DNA of 64,000 bases, taken from NCBI RefSeq assembly GCF_033118175.1, contig NW_026870965.1:2728001-2792000 (forward strand). Direction: 5' to 3'. The position numbers and the translations under genes were made by a program. This document shows, piece after piece, positions 34,518 through 46,957 of this stretch; position 1 is the stretch's first letter; each line of letters begins with the position of its first letter. This stretch comes from Dama dama. Lineage: Eukaryota > Chordata > Mammalia > Artiodactyla > Cervidae. The notes beneath the pieces are model-generated. The model was not told the origin of the DNA. It did no database searches and saw only the letters and a list, made by a program, of their open reading frames with translations.

Positions 34518-36722
34518 ACATGAAGAGCCTGAAAAGGTGTGAAATATATGAAGAGCTTCAAAAGGTGTCAAATATATGAGGAGCAAGAAACAGTCTGAAA
34601 AATAGCAGGGGCATGAAGCGGTGTTCAAAACATGAGACCCTGAAAAGGTGTGAAAAATATGAAAAGCTTCAAAATGTTTCAAAAATATGAGGAACATGAA
34701 TCGGTCTGAAAAATAGGAGGAGCATGAAGCGGTGTTCAAAAACATGAAGAGCCTGAAAGGTGTGAAAAATATGAAGAGCTTCATAATGTGTCAAAAATAT
34801 GAGGATCATAAAACGATGTGAAAAATAGGAGGAGCATGAAGCGGTGTTGAAAAACATGAAGAGCCTGAAAAGGTGTGAAAAATATGAAGAGCTTCAAGGG
34901 TGTTAAAATTATGAGGAGCATAAAACGGTCTGAAAAATAGGAGGAGCATGAAGCGGTGTTGGAAAACATGAAGAGCCTGAAAAGGTGTGAAAAATATGAA
35001 GAGCTTCAAAAGGTGTGAAAAATATGAGGAGCATGATACGGTCTGAAAAATAGGAGGAGCATGAAGCGGTGTTCAAAAACATGAAGAGCCTGAAAAGTTG
35101 TGAAAGATATGAAAAGCTTCAAAAGGTGTCAAAAATGAGATGAGCATGAAACGGTCTGAAAAATAGACGTGCATGAAGCGGTGTTGAAAAACATGAAGAG
35201 CCTGAAAAGGTGTGAAATATATGAAGAGCTTCAAAAGGTGTGAAATACATGAGGAGCATGAAACTCTCTGAAAATAGAAGTAGCATGAAGCGGTGTTCAA
35301 AAACATGAAGAGCCTGAAAAGGTGTGAAAAATATGCAAAGCTTCAAAAGGTGTCAAAAATATGAGGAGCAAGAAACGGTCTGAAAAATAGGAGGAGCATG
35401 AAACGGTGTTCAAAAACATGAAGAGCCTGAAAAGGTGTGAAAAATATGAAGAGCTTCAAAAGGTGTGAAATACATGAGGAGCATGAAACTCTATGAAAAA
35501 GAGAAGGAGCATGAAGTGGTGTTCAAAAACATGAAGAGCCTGAAAAGGTGTGAAATATATGAAGAGCTTCAAAAGGTGTGAAAAATATGAGGAGCATGAT
35601 ATGGTTTGAAAAATAGGATTACCATGAAGCGGTGTTCAAAAACTTGAAGAGCCTTAAAAGGTGTGAAAAATATGAAGAGCTTCAAAAGGTGTCAAAAATA
35701 TGAGGAGCATGAAACGGTCTGAAAAATAGGAGGAGCATTAAGCGGTGTTCAAAAACATGAAGAGCCTTAAAAGGTGTGAAAAATATGAAGAGCTTCAAAA
35801 GGTTTCAAAAATATGAGGAGCATGAAACGGTCTGAAAAATCGGAGGAGCATGAAGCGTTGTTGAAAAACATGAAGAGCCTGAAAAGGTTTGAGAAATATG
35901 AAGAGCTTCAAAAGGTGTTACAAATATGAGTAGCATGAAACGGTCTGCAAAAAAGGAGGAGCATGAAGTGGTGTTGAAAAACATGAAGAGCCTGAAAAAG
36001 TGTGAAAAATATGAAAGCTTCAAAAGGTGTCAAAATTATGAGGAGCATGAAACGTTCTGAAAAATAGGAGGAGCATGAAGCGCTGTTGAAAATCATGAAG
36101 AGCCTGAAAAGTTGTGAAAAATATGAAGAGCTTCAAAAGATGTGAAAAACATGAAGAGCTTCAAAAGGTTTCAAAAATCTGAGGAGCATGAAACTGTCTG
36201 AAAAATATGAAGAGTTTCAATAGTTGTCAAAATATGAGGAGCATGAAATGGTGTTCAAAAACATGAAGAGCCTGTAAAGGTGTTAAAATATGAAGAGCTT
36301 CAAAAGGTGTCAAAAATATGAGGAGCATGAAACGGTCTGAAAAATAGGAGGAGCATGAAGTGGTGTTCAAAAACATGAAGAGCCTTAAAAGGTGTGAAAA
36401 ATATGAAGAGCTTTAAAGGTGTGAAAATTATGAGGAGCATGAAACCGTCTGAAAAATAGGAGGCGCATGACACTGTGATGAAAAACATGAAGAGCCTTAA
36501 ATTGTGTGAAAAATATGAAGAGTTTGAAGGTGTGAAAAATATGAGGAGCATGAAACCATCTGAAAAATAGGAGGAGCATGACACGGGGTTGAAAAACATG
36601 AAGATCATGAAAAGGTGTGAAAAATATGAAGAGATTCAAAAGCTGTCAAAAATATGAGGAGCCTGAAACTGTCTGAGAAATAGGAGGAGCATGAAGTGGT
36701 GTTGAAAAAGATGAAGAGCCTG
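34518..36722 (+). repeat. 2.2-kb segment, copy 2
   Basis: This is the near-identical second copy of 32,186-34,390. The left junction lies near 34,518, after GTTCAGAAACATGAAGAGC, where copy 1 has AAACAACATGAAGAGC. Few differences are visible (for example AAATCTGAGG near 36,176 for AAATATGAGG, and GGAGGCGC near 36,461 for GGAGGAGC). The right end joins directly to C3 at about 36,720-36,741. Confidence 0.9.
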
Positions 36723-36740
36723 AAAAGGTGTGAAAAATAT

Positions 36741-39700
36741 GAAGAGCTTAAAAAGGTGTCAAAAATATGAAGAGCATGAAACGGTCTTAAAAATACAAGG
36801 AGCATGAAGCAGTGTTGAAAAACATGAATAGCCTGATAATGTGTGAAATATATGAAGAGCTTAAAAGTGTGTCAAGTATATGAGGAGCATGAAACGGTCT
36901 GAAAAATAGGAGGATCATGCAACAGTGTTGAAAAACATGAAGAGCCTGAAAATGTGTGAAAAATATGAAGAGCTTCCAAAATTGTCAAAAATATGAGGAG
37001 CATGAAACGGTCTGAAAAATAGGAGGAGCATGAAGCTGTGTTCAAAAACATGAAGAGCCTGAAAATGTGTGAAATATATAAAGAGCTTCAAAAAGTGTCA
37101 AAAATATGAGGAACATGAAACGGTCTGAATAATAGGAGGAGAATGTAACGGTGATCAGAAACATGAAGAGCCTGAAAAGGTGTGAAATATATAAAGAGCT
37201 TCAAAAATTGTCAAAAATATGAGGAGCATGAAATCGTCTGAATAATAGGAGGAGAATGTAACGGTGATCAAAAACATGAAGAGCCTGAAAAGGTGTGAAA
37301 AATATGAAGAGCTTCAAAAGGTGTCAAAAATGAGATGAGCATGAAACGGTCTGAAAAATAGGAGGAGCATGAAGCGGTGTTCAAAAACTTGAGGAGCCTG
37401 AGACGTTGTGAAAAATATGAAAAGCTTCAAAAGGTTTCAAAAATGAGATGAGCATGAAACGGTCTGAAAAATAGGAGGAGCATGAAGTGGTGTTGAAAAA
37501 ATGAAGAGCCTGAAAAGGTGTGAAAAATATGAAGATCATCAAAAGGTATCAAAAATATGAGGAGCATGAAACGGTCTGAAAAATAGGAGGAGCATGAAGC
37601 GGTGTTCAAAAACATGAAGAGCCTGAAAAGGTGTGAAAAATATGAAGAGCTTCAAAAGGTGTGAAATACATGAGGAGCATGAAACGGGCTGAAAAATAGG
37701 AGAAGCATGAAGTGGTGTAGAAAAACATGAAGAGCCTGAAAAGGTGTGAAAATTATGAAGAGCTTCAAAAGGTGTGAAAAATATGAGGAGCATGAAACGG
37801 TCTGAAAAATAAAAGCAGCATGAAACGATGAGGAAAAACATGAAGAGCCTGGAAAGGTGTGAAAAAAATGAAGAGCTTCAAAAGGTGTGAAAAATATGAG
37901 GAGCATGAAACGGTCTGAAAAATAGAAGCAGCATGAAACGGTGTTGAAAAACATGAAGAGCCTGAAATGGTGTGAAAAATATGAAGAGCTTCAAAAGGTG
38001 TGAAAAATATGAAGAGCTTCAAAAGGTGTCAAAAATTTGATGAGCATGAAACGGTCTGAAAAATAGGAGGAGCATGAAGCGGTGTTGAAAAACATGAAGA
38101 GCCTGAAAAAGTGTGAAAAATATGAAGAGCTTAAAAGGTGTGAAAAATATGAGGAGCATGATATGGTTTGAAAAATAGGATTAGCATGAAGCGGTGTTCA
38201 AAAACTTGAAGAGCCTGAGAAGGTGTGAAAAATATGAAAAGATTCAAAAGGTGTCATAAATGAGATGAGCATGAAACGGTCTGACAAATAGGAGGTGCAT
38301 GAAGCGTTGTTGAAAAACATGAAGAGCCTGAAAAGGTGTGAGAAATATGAAGAGCTTAAAAAGGTGTGAAAAATATGAAGAGCTTAAAAAGGTGTCAAAA
38401 ATATGAGGAGCATGAAACGGTCTTAAGAATACAAGGAGCATGAAGCGGTGTTGAAAAACATGAATAGCCTGAAAATGTGTGAAATATATGAAGAGCTTAA
38501 AAATGTGTCAAGTATATGAGGAGCATGAAACCGTCTGAAAAATAGGAGGATCATGCAACAGTGTTGAAAAACATGAAGAGCCTGAAAATGTGTGAAAAAT
38601 ATGAAGAGCTTCCAAAGTTGTCAAAAATATGAGGAGCATGAAACGGTCTGAAAAATAGGAGGAGCATGAAGCTGTGTTCAAAACTATGAAGAGCCTGAAA
38701 ATGTGTGAAATATATAAAGAGCTTCAAAAAGTGTCAAAAATATGAGGAGCATGAAACGGTCTGAATAATAGGAGGAGAATGTAACGGTGATCAAAAACAT
38801 GAAGAGCCTGAAAAGGTGTGAAATATATAAAGAGCTTCAAAAAGTGTCAAAAATATGAGGAGCATGAAACGGTCTGAATAATAGGAGGAGAATGTAACGG
38901 TGATCAAAAACATGAAGAGCCTGAAAAGGTGTGAAAAATATGAAGAGCTTCAAAAGGTGTAAAATATGAGGAGCATGAAACGGTCTGAAAAATAGGAGGA
39001 GCATGAAGCGGTGTTCAAAAACATGAAGAGCCTGAAAAGTTGTGAAAAATATGAAAAGCTTCAAAAGGTGTCAAAAATGAGATGAGCATGAAACGGTCTG
39101 AAAAATAGGAGGAGCATGAAGCGGTGTTCAAAAACTTGAAGAGCCTGAAACGTTGTGAAAAATATGAAAAGCTTCAAAAGGTTTCAACAATGAGATGAGC
39201 ATGAAACGGTCTGAAAAATAGGAGGAGCATGAAGTGGTGTTGAAAAAATGAAGAGCCTGAAAAGGTGTGAAAAATATGAAGATCATCAAAAGGTATCAAA
39301 AATATGAGGAGCATGAAACGGTCTGCAAAAAAGGAGGAGCATGAAGTGGTGTTGAAAAACTTGAAGAGCCTGAAAAGGTGTGAAAAATATGAAAAGCTTC
39401 AAAAGAAGTCAAAAATATGAGGAGCATGAAACGATCTGAAAAATAGGAGGAGCATGAAGCGGTGTTCAAAAACATGAAGAGCCTGAAAAGGTGTGAAAAA
39501 TATGAAGAGCTTCAAAAGGTGTGAAATACATGAGGAGCATGAAACGGGCTGAAAAATAGGAGAAGCATGAAGTGGTGTAGAAAAACATGAAGAGCCTGAA
39601 AAGGTGTGAAAAATATGAAGAGCTTCAAAAGGTGTGAAAAATATGAGGAGCATGAAACGGTCTGAAAAATAGAAGCAGCATGAAACGGTGTTGAAAAACA

Positions 39701-41540
39701 TGAAGAGCCTGAAATGGTGTGAAAAATATGAAGAGCTTCAAAAGGTGTGAAATATATGAAGAGCTTCAAAAGGTGTCAAAAATTTGATGAGCATGAAACG
39801 GTCTGAAAAATAGGAGGAGCATGAAGCGGTGTTGAAAAACATGAAGAGCCTGAAAAAGTGTGAAAAATATGAATAGCTTAAAAGGTGTGACAAATATGAG
39901 GAGCATGATATGGTTTGAAAAATAGGATTAGCCTGAAGCGGTGTTCAAAAACATGAAGAGCCTGAGAAGGTGTGAAAAATATGAAAAGATTCAAAAGGTG
40001 TTATAAATGAGATGAGCATGAAACGGTCTGACAAATAGGAGGTGGATGAAGCGTTGTTGAAAAACATGAAGAGCCTGAAAAGGTGTGAGAAATATGAAGA
40101 GCTTAAAAAGGTGTGAACAATATGAAGAGCTTAAAAAGGTGACAAAAATATGAGGAGCATGAAACGGTCTTAAAAATACAAGGAGCATGAAGCGGTGTTG
40201 AAAAACATGAATAGCCTGAAAAAGTGTGAAATATATGAAGAGCTTAAAAATGTGTCAAGTATATGAGGAGCATGAAACGGTCTGAAAAATAGGAGGATCA
40301 TGCAACAGTGTTGAAAAACATGAAGAGCCTGAAAATGTGTGAAAAATATGAAGAGCTTCAAAAGGTGTGAAAAATATGAGGTGCATGAAACGGTCTGAAC
40401 AATAGGAGGAACATGAAACTATCTGAAAAATAGAGGAGCAAAAAGCGGTATTAAACAACATGAAGAGCCTGAAAAGGTGTGAAATATATGAAGAGCTTCA
40501 AAAGGTGTCAAATATATGAGGAGCAAGAAACAGTCTGAAAAATAGCAGGGGCATGAAGCGGTGTTCAAAACATGAAACCCTGAAAAGGTGTGAAAAATAT
40601 GAAAAGCTTCAAAATGTTTCAAAAATATGAGGAACATGAATCGGTCTGAAAAATAGGAGGAGCATGAAGCGGTGTTCAAAAACATGAAGAGCCTGAAAGG
40701 TGTGAAAAATATGAAGAGCTTCATAATGTGTCAAAAATATGAGGATCATAAAACGATGTGAAAAATAGGAGGAGCATGAAGCGGTGTTGAAAAACATGAA
40801 GAGCCTGAAAAGGTGTGAAAAATATGAAGAGCTTCAAGGGTGTTAAAATTATGAGGAGCATAAAACGGTCTGAAAAATAGGAGGAGCATGAAGCGGTGTT
40901 GAAAAACATGAAGAGCCTGAAAAGGTGTGAAAAATATGAAGAGCTTCAAAAGGTGTGAAAAATATGAGGAGCATGATACGGTCTGAAAAATAGGAGGAGC
41001 ATTAAGCGGTGTTCAAAAACATGAAGAGCCTGAAAAGTTGTGAAAGATATGAAAAGCTTCAAAAGGTGTCAAAAATGAGATGAGCATGAAACGGTCTGAA
41101 AAATAGAGGTGCATGAAGCGGTGTTGAAAAACATGAAGAGCCTGAAAAGGTGTGAAATATATGAAGAGCTTCAAAAGGTGTGAAATACATGAGGAGCATG
41201 AAACTCTCTGAAAATAGAAGTAGCATGAAGCGGTGTTCAAAAACATGAAGAGCCTGAAAAGGTGTGAAAAATATGCAAAGCTTCAAAAGGTGTCAAAAAT
41301 ATGAGGAGCAAGAAACGGTCTGAAAAATAGGAGGAGCATGAAACGGTGTTCAAAAACATGAAGAGCCTGAAAAGGTGTGAAAAATATGAAGAGCTTCAAA
41401 AGGTGTGAAATACATGAGGAGCATGAAACTCTATGAAAAAGAGAAGGAGCATGAAATGGTGTTCAAAAACATGAAGAGCCTGAAAAGGTGTGAAATATAT
41501 GAAGAGCTTCAAAAGGTGTGAAAAATATGAGGAGCATGAT
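36741..41540 (+). repeat. Macro-repeat block C3, partial copy colinear with C1
   Basis: C3 matches C1 from 22,016 to about 26,810 at a constant offset of 14,725 bp. It keeps the C1-specific unit number (three units near 37.6 kb, two near 39.5 kb) and C1-specific variants (AATAAAAGCAGC near 37,808, CATGAAACCC near 40,570, AATAGAGGTGC near 41,102). Near 41,538 it reads GATATGGTTTG as at the end of C2 rather than GAAACGGTCTA as at the C1/C2 join, and then passes into C4. Confidence 0.9.
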
Positions 41541-41552
41541 ATGGTTTGAAAA

Positions 41553-44500
41553 ATAGGAGGAGGATGAGGCGGTGTTCAAAAACATGAAGAGCCTGAAAAG
41601 GTGTGAAAAATATGAAGAGCTTCAAAAAGTGTCAAAAATATGAGGAGCATGAAACGGTCTGAAAAATAGGAGGAGCATGAAACAGTGATCAAATACATGA
41701 AGAGCCTGAAAAGGTGTGAAAAATATGAAGAGCTTCAAAAGGTGTGAAATTCATGAGGAGCATGAAATGAGCTGAAAAATAGCAGAAGCATGAAGTGGTG
41801 TGGAAAAACATGAAGAGCCTGTAAAGGTGTGAAAAATATGAAGAGCTTCAAAAGGTGTGTAATACATTTGGAGCATGAAACTCTCTGAAAAATAGAAGGA
41901 GCATGATGTAGTGTTCAAAAACATGAAGAGCCTGAAAAGGTGTGAAAAATATGAAGAGCTTAAAAAGGTGTGAAAAATATGAGGAGCATGATATGGTTTG
42001 AAAAATAGGATTAGCATGAAGCGGTGTTCAAAAACATGAAGAGCCTGAAAAGGTGTGAAAAATAAGAAAAGCTTCAAAAGGTGTCAAAAATGAGATGAGC
42101 ATGAAACGTTCTGAAAAATAGGAGGTGCATGAAGCGTTGTTGAAAACCATGAAGAGCCTGAAAAGGTGTGAGAAATATGAAGAGCTTCAAAATGTGTCAA
42201 AAAAATGAGGAGCATGAAACGGTCTGAAAAATAGGAGGAACATGAAGCGGTGTTGAAAAAATGAAGAGCCTGAAAAGGTGTGAAAAATATAAAGAGCATC
42301 AAAAGGTATCAAAAATATGAGGAGCATCAAACGGTCTGCAAAAACGGAGGAGCATGAAGTGGTGTTGAAAAACTTGAAGAGCCTGAGAAGGTGTGAAAAA
42401 CATGAAAAGCTTCAAAAGATGTCAAAAATACGAGGAGCATGAAACGGTCTGAAAAATATGAGGAGCATGAAGCGGTGTTCAGAAACATGAAGATCCTGAA
42501 AAGGTGTGAAAAATATAAACAGCTTCAAAAGGTGTGAAATATATGAGGAGCATGAAACGGTCTGAAATATAGGAGGAGCATGAAGCGCTGTTCAAAAACA
42601 GGAAGAGCCTGAAAAGTTTTGAAAAATATGAAGAGCTTCAAAAGGTGAGAAATACATGAGGAGCATGAAACTTGCTGAAAAATAGGAGAAGCATGATGTG
42701 GTGTGGAAAAACATGAAGAGCCTGAAAAGGTGTGAAAAATATGAAAAGCTTCAAAAGGTGTCAAAAATGAGATGAGCATGAAACGGTCTGAAAAATAGGA
42801 GGTGCATGAAGCGTTGTTGAAAAACATGAAGAGCCTGAAAAGGTGTGAGAAATATGAAGAGCTTAAAAAGGTGTCAAAAATATGAAGAGCATGAAACGGT
42901 CTTAAAAATACAAGGAGCATGAAGCAGTGTTGAAAAACATGAATAGCCTGATAATGTGTGAAATATATGAAGAGCTTAAAAGTGTGTCAAGTATATGAGG
43001 AGCATGAAACGGTCTGAAAAATAGGAGGATCATGCAACAGTGTTGAAAAACATGAAGAGCCTGAAAATGTGTGAAAAATATGAAGAGCTTCCAAAATTGT
43101 CAAAAATATGAGGAGCATGAAACGGTCTGAAAAATAGGAGGAGCATGAAGCTGTGTTCAAAAACATGAAGAGCCTGAAAATGTGTGAAATATATAAAGAG
43201 CTTCAAAAAGTGTCAAAAATATGAGGAACATGAAACGGTCTGAATAATAGGAGGAGAATGTAACGGTGATCAGAAACATGAAGAGCCTGAAAAGGTGTGA
43301 AATATATAAAGAGCTTCAAAAATTGTCAAAAATATGAGGAGCATGAAATGGTCTGAATAATAGGAGGAGAATGTAACGGTGATCAAAAACATGAAGAGCC
43401 TGAAAAGGTGTGAAAAATATGAAGAGCTTCAAAAGGTGTCAAAAATGAGATGAGCATGAAACGGTCTGAAAAATAGGAGGAGCATGAAGCGGTGTTCAAA
43501 AACTTGAGGAGCCTGAGACGTTGTGAAAAATATGAAAAACTTCAAAAGGTTTCAAAAATGAGATGAGCATGAAACGGTCTGAAAAATAGGAGGAGCATGA
43601 AGTGGTGTTGAAAAAATGAAGAGCCTGAAAAGGTGTGAAAAATATGAAGATCATCAAAAGGTATCAAAAATATGAGGAGCATGAAACGGTCTGAAAAATA
43701 GGAGGAGCATGAAGCGGTGTTCAAAAACATGAAGAGCCTGAAAAGGTGTGAAAAATATGAAGAGCTTCAAAAGGTGTGAAATACATGAGGAGCATGAAAC
43801 GGGCTGAAAAATAGGAGAAGCATGAAGTGGTGTAGAAAAACATGAAGAGCCTGAAAAGGTGTGAAAAATATGAAGAGCTTCAAAAGGTGTGAAAAATATG
43901 AGGAGCATGAAACGGTCTGAAAAATAGAAGCAGCATGAAACGGTGTTGAAAAACATGAAGAGCCTGAAATGGTGTGAAAAATATGAAGAGCTTCAAAAGG
44001 TGTGAAAAATATGAAGAGCTTCAAAAGGTGTCAAAAATTTGATGAGCATGAAACGGTCTGAAAAATAGGAGGAGCATGAAGCGGTGTTGAAAAACATGAA
44101 GAGCCTGAAAAAGTGTGAAAAATATGAAGAGCTTAAAAGGTGTGAAAAATATGAGGAGCATGATATGGTTTGAAAAATAGGATTAGCATGAAGCGGTGTT
44201 CAAAAACTTGAAGAGCCTTAGAAGGTGTGAAAAATATGAAAAGATTCAAAAGGTGTCATAAATGAGATGAGCATGGAACGGTCTGACAAATAGGAGGTGC
44301 ATGAAGCGTTGTTGAAAAACATGAAGAGCCTGAAAAGGTGTGAGAAATATGAAGAGCTTAAAAAGGTGTGAAAAATATGAAGAGCTTAAAAAGGTGTCAA
44401 AAATATGAGGAGCATGAAACGGTCTTAAAAATACAAGGAGCATGAAGCGGTGTTGAAAAACATGAATAGCCTGAAAATGTGTGAAATATATGAAGAGCTT

Positions 44501-46945
44501 AAAAATGTGTCAAGTATATGAGGAGCATGAAACCGTCTGAAAAATAGGAGGATCATGCAACAGTGTTGAAAAACATGAAGAGCCTGAAAATGTGTGAAAA
44601 ATATGAAGAGCTTCCAAAGTTGTCAAAAATATGAGGAGCATGAAACGGTCTGAAAAATAGGAGGAGCATGAAGCTGTGTTCAAAAATATGAAGAGCCTGA
44701 AAATGTGTGAAATATATAAAGAGCTTCAAAAAGTGTCAAAAATATGAGGAGCATGAAACGGTCTGAATAATAGGAGGAGAATGTAACGGTGATCAAAAAC
44801 ATGAAGAGCCTGAAAAGGTGTGAAATATATAAAGAGCTTCAAAAAGTGTCAAAAATATGAGGAGCATGAAACGGTCTGAATAATAGGAGGAGAATGTAAC
44901 GGTGATCAAAAACATGAAGAGCCTGAAAAGGTGTGAAAAATATGAAGAGCTTCAAAAGGTGTAAAATATGAGGAGCATGAAACGGTCTGAAAAATAGGAG
45001 GAGCATGAAGCGGTGTTCAAAAACATGAAGAGCCTGAAAAGTTGTGAAAAATATGAAAAGCTTCAAAAGGTGTCAAAAATGAGATGAGCATGAAACGGTC
45101 TGAAAAATAGGAGGAGCATGAAGCGGTGTTCAAAAACTTGAAGAGCCTGAAACGTTGTGAAAAATATGAAAAGCTTCAAAAGGTTTCAACAATGAGATGA
45201 GCATGAAACGGTCTGAAAAATAGGAGGAGCATGAAGTGGTGTTGAAAAAATGAAGAGCCTGAAAAGGTGTGAAAAATATGAAGATCATCAAAAGGTATCA
45301 AAAATATGAGGAGCATGAAACGGTCTGCAAAAAAGGAGGAGCATGAAGTGGTGTTGAAAAACTTGAAGAGCCTGAAAAGGTGTGAAAAATATGAAAAGCT
45401 TCAAAAGAAGTCAAAAATATGAGGAGCATGAAACGATCTGAAAAATAGGAGGAGCATGAAGCGGTGTTCAAAAACATGAAGAGCCTGAAAAGGTGTGAAA
45501 AATATGAAGAGCTTCAAAAGGTGTGAAATAAATGAGGAGCATGAAACGGGCTGAAAAATAGGAGAAGCATGAAGTGGTGTAGAAAAACATGAAGAGCCTG
45601 AAAAGGTGTGAAAAATATGAAGAGCTTCAAAAGGTGTGAAAAATATGAGGAGCATGAAACGGTCTGAAAAATAGAAGCAGCATGAAACGGTGTTGAAAAA
45701 CATGAAGAGCCTGAAAAGGTGTGAAAAATATGAAGAGCTTCAAAAGGTGTGAAATAAATGAGGAGCATGAAACGGGCTGAAAAATAGGAGAAGCATGAAG
45801 TGGTGTTGAAAAACATGAAGAGCCTGAAAAGGTGTGAAAAATATGAAGAGCTTCAAAAGGTGTGAAAAATATGAGGAGCATGAAACGGTCTGAAAAATAG
45901 AAGCAGCATGAAACGGTGTTGAAAAACATGAAGAGCCTGAAATGGTGTGAAAAATATGAAGAGCTTCAAAAGGTGTGAAATATATGAAGAGCTTCAAAAG
46001 GTGTCAAAAATTTGATGAGCATGAAACGGTCTGAAAAATAGGAGGAGCATGAAGCGGTGTTGAAAAACATGAAGAGCCTGAAAAAGTGTGAAAAATATGA
46101 ATAGCTTAAAAGGTGTGACAAATATGAGGAGCATGATATGGTTTGAAAAATAGGATTAGCATGAAGCGGTGTTCAAAAACATGAAGAGCCTGAGAAGGTG
46201 TGAAAAATATGAAAAGATTCAAAAGGTGTTATAAATGAGATGAGCATGAAACGGTCTGACAAATAGGAGGTGGATGAAGCGTTGTTGAAAAACATGAAGA
46301 GCCTGAAAAGGTGTGAGAAATATGAAGAGCTTAAAAAGGTGTGAACAATATGAAGAGCTTAAAAAGGTGACAAAAATATGAGGAGCATGAAACGGTCTTA
46401 AAAATACAAGGAGCATGAAGCGGTGTTGAAAAACATGAATAGCCTGAAAAAGTGTGAAATATATGAAGAGCTTAAAAATGTGTCAAGTATATGAGGAGCA
46501 TGAAACGGTCTGAAAAATAGGAGGATCATGCAACAGTGTTGAAAAACATGAAGAGCCTGAAAATGTGTGAAAAATATGAAGAGCTTCAAAAGGTGTGAAA
46601 AATATGAGGTGCATGAAACGGTCTGAACAATAGGAGGAACATGAAACTATCTGAAAAATAGAGGAGCAAAAAGCGGTATTAAACAACATGAAGAGCCTGA
46701 AAAGGTGTGAAATATATGAAGAGCTTCAAAAGGTGTCAAATATATGAGGAGCAAGAAACAGTCTGAAAAATAGCAGGGGCATGAAGCGGTGTTCAAAACA
46801 TGAAACCCTGAAAAGGTGTGAAAAATATGAAAAGCTTCAAAATGTTTCAAAAATATGAGGAACATGAATCGGTCTGAAAAATAGGAGGAGCATGAAGCGG
46901 TGTTCAAAAACATGAAGAGCCTGAAAGGTGTGAAAAATATGAAGA
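41553..46945 (+). repeat. Macro-repeat block C4, partial copy colinear with C2
   Basis: C4 matches C2 from about 27,053 to 32,445 at a constant offset of 14,500 bp and has the C2 unit numbers (two units near 43.7 kb, four near 45.5 kb). C3 and C4 together therefore look like one copy of 22,016-32,445 that lost about 225 bp (two units) at the internal C1/C2 boundary. C4 lacks the TGAGACCC variant of C2 (it reads TGAAACCC near 46,801), so it was copied before that change. Similarity ends near 46,945. Confidence 0.9.
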
Positions 46946-46957
46946 GATTCAAAAGCT

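Noticed and set aside
20455..46945. Assembly duplication as the sole cause of the large repeats
   Set aside because: Not fully excluded, but the copies differ in unit number at several sites and carry ordered private variants shared in a nested way, which simple duplicated contigs would not show. Read depth and spanning reads would settle it.
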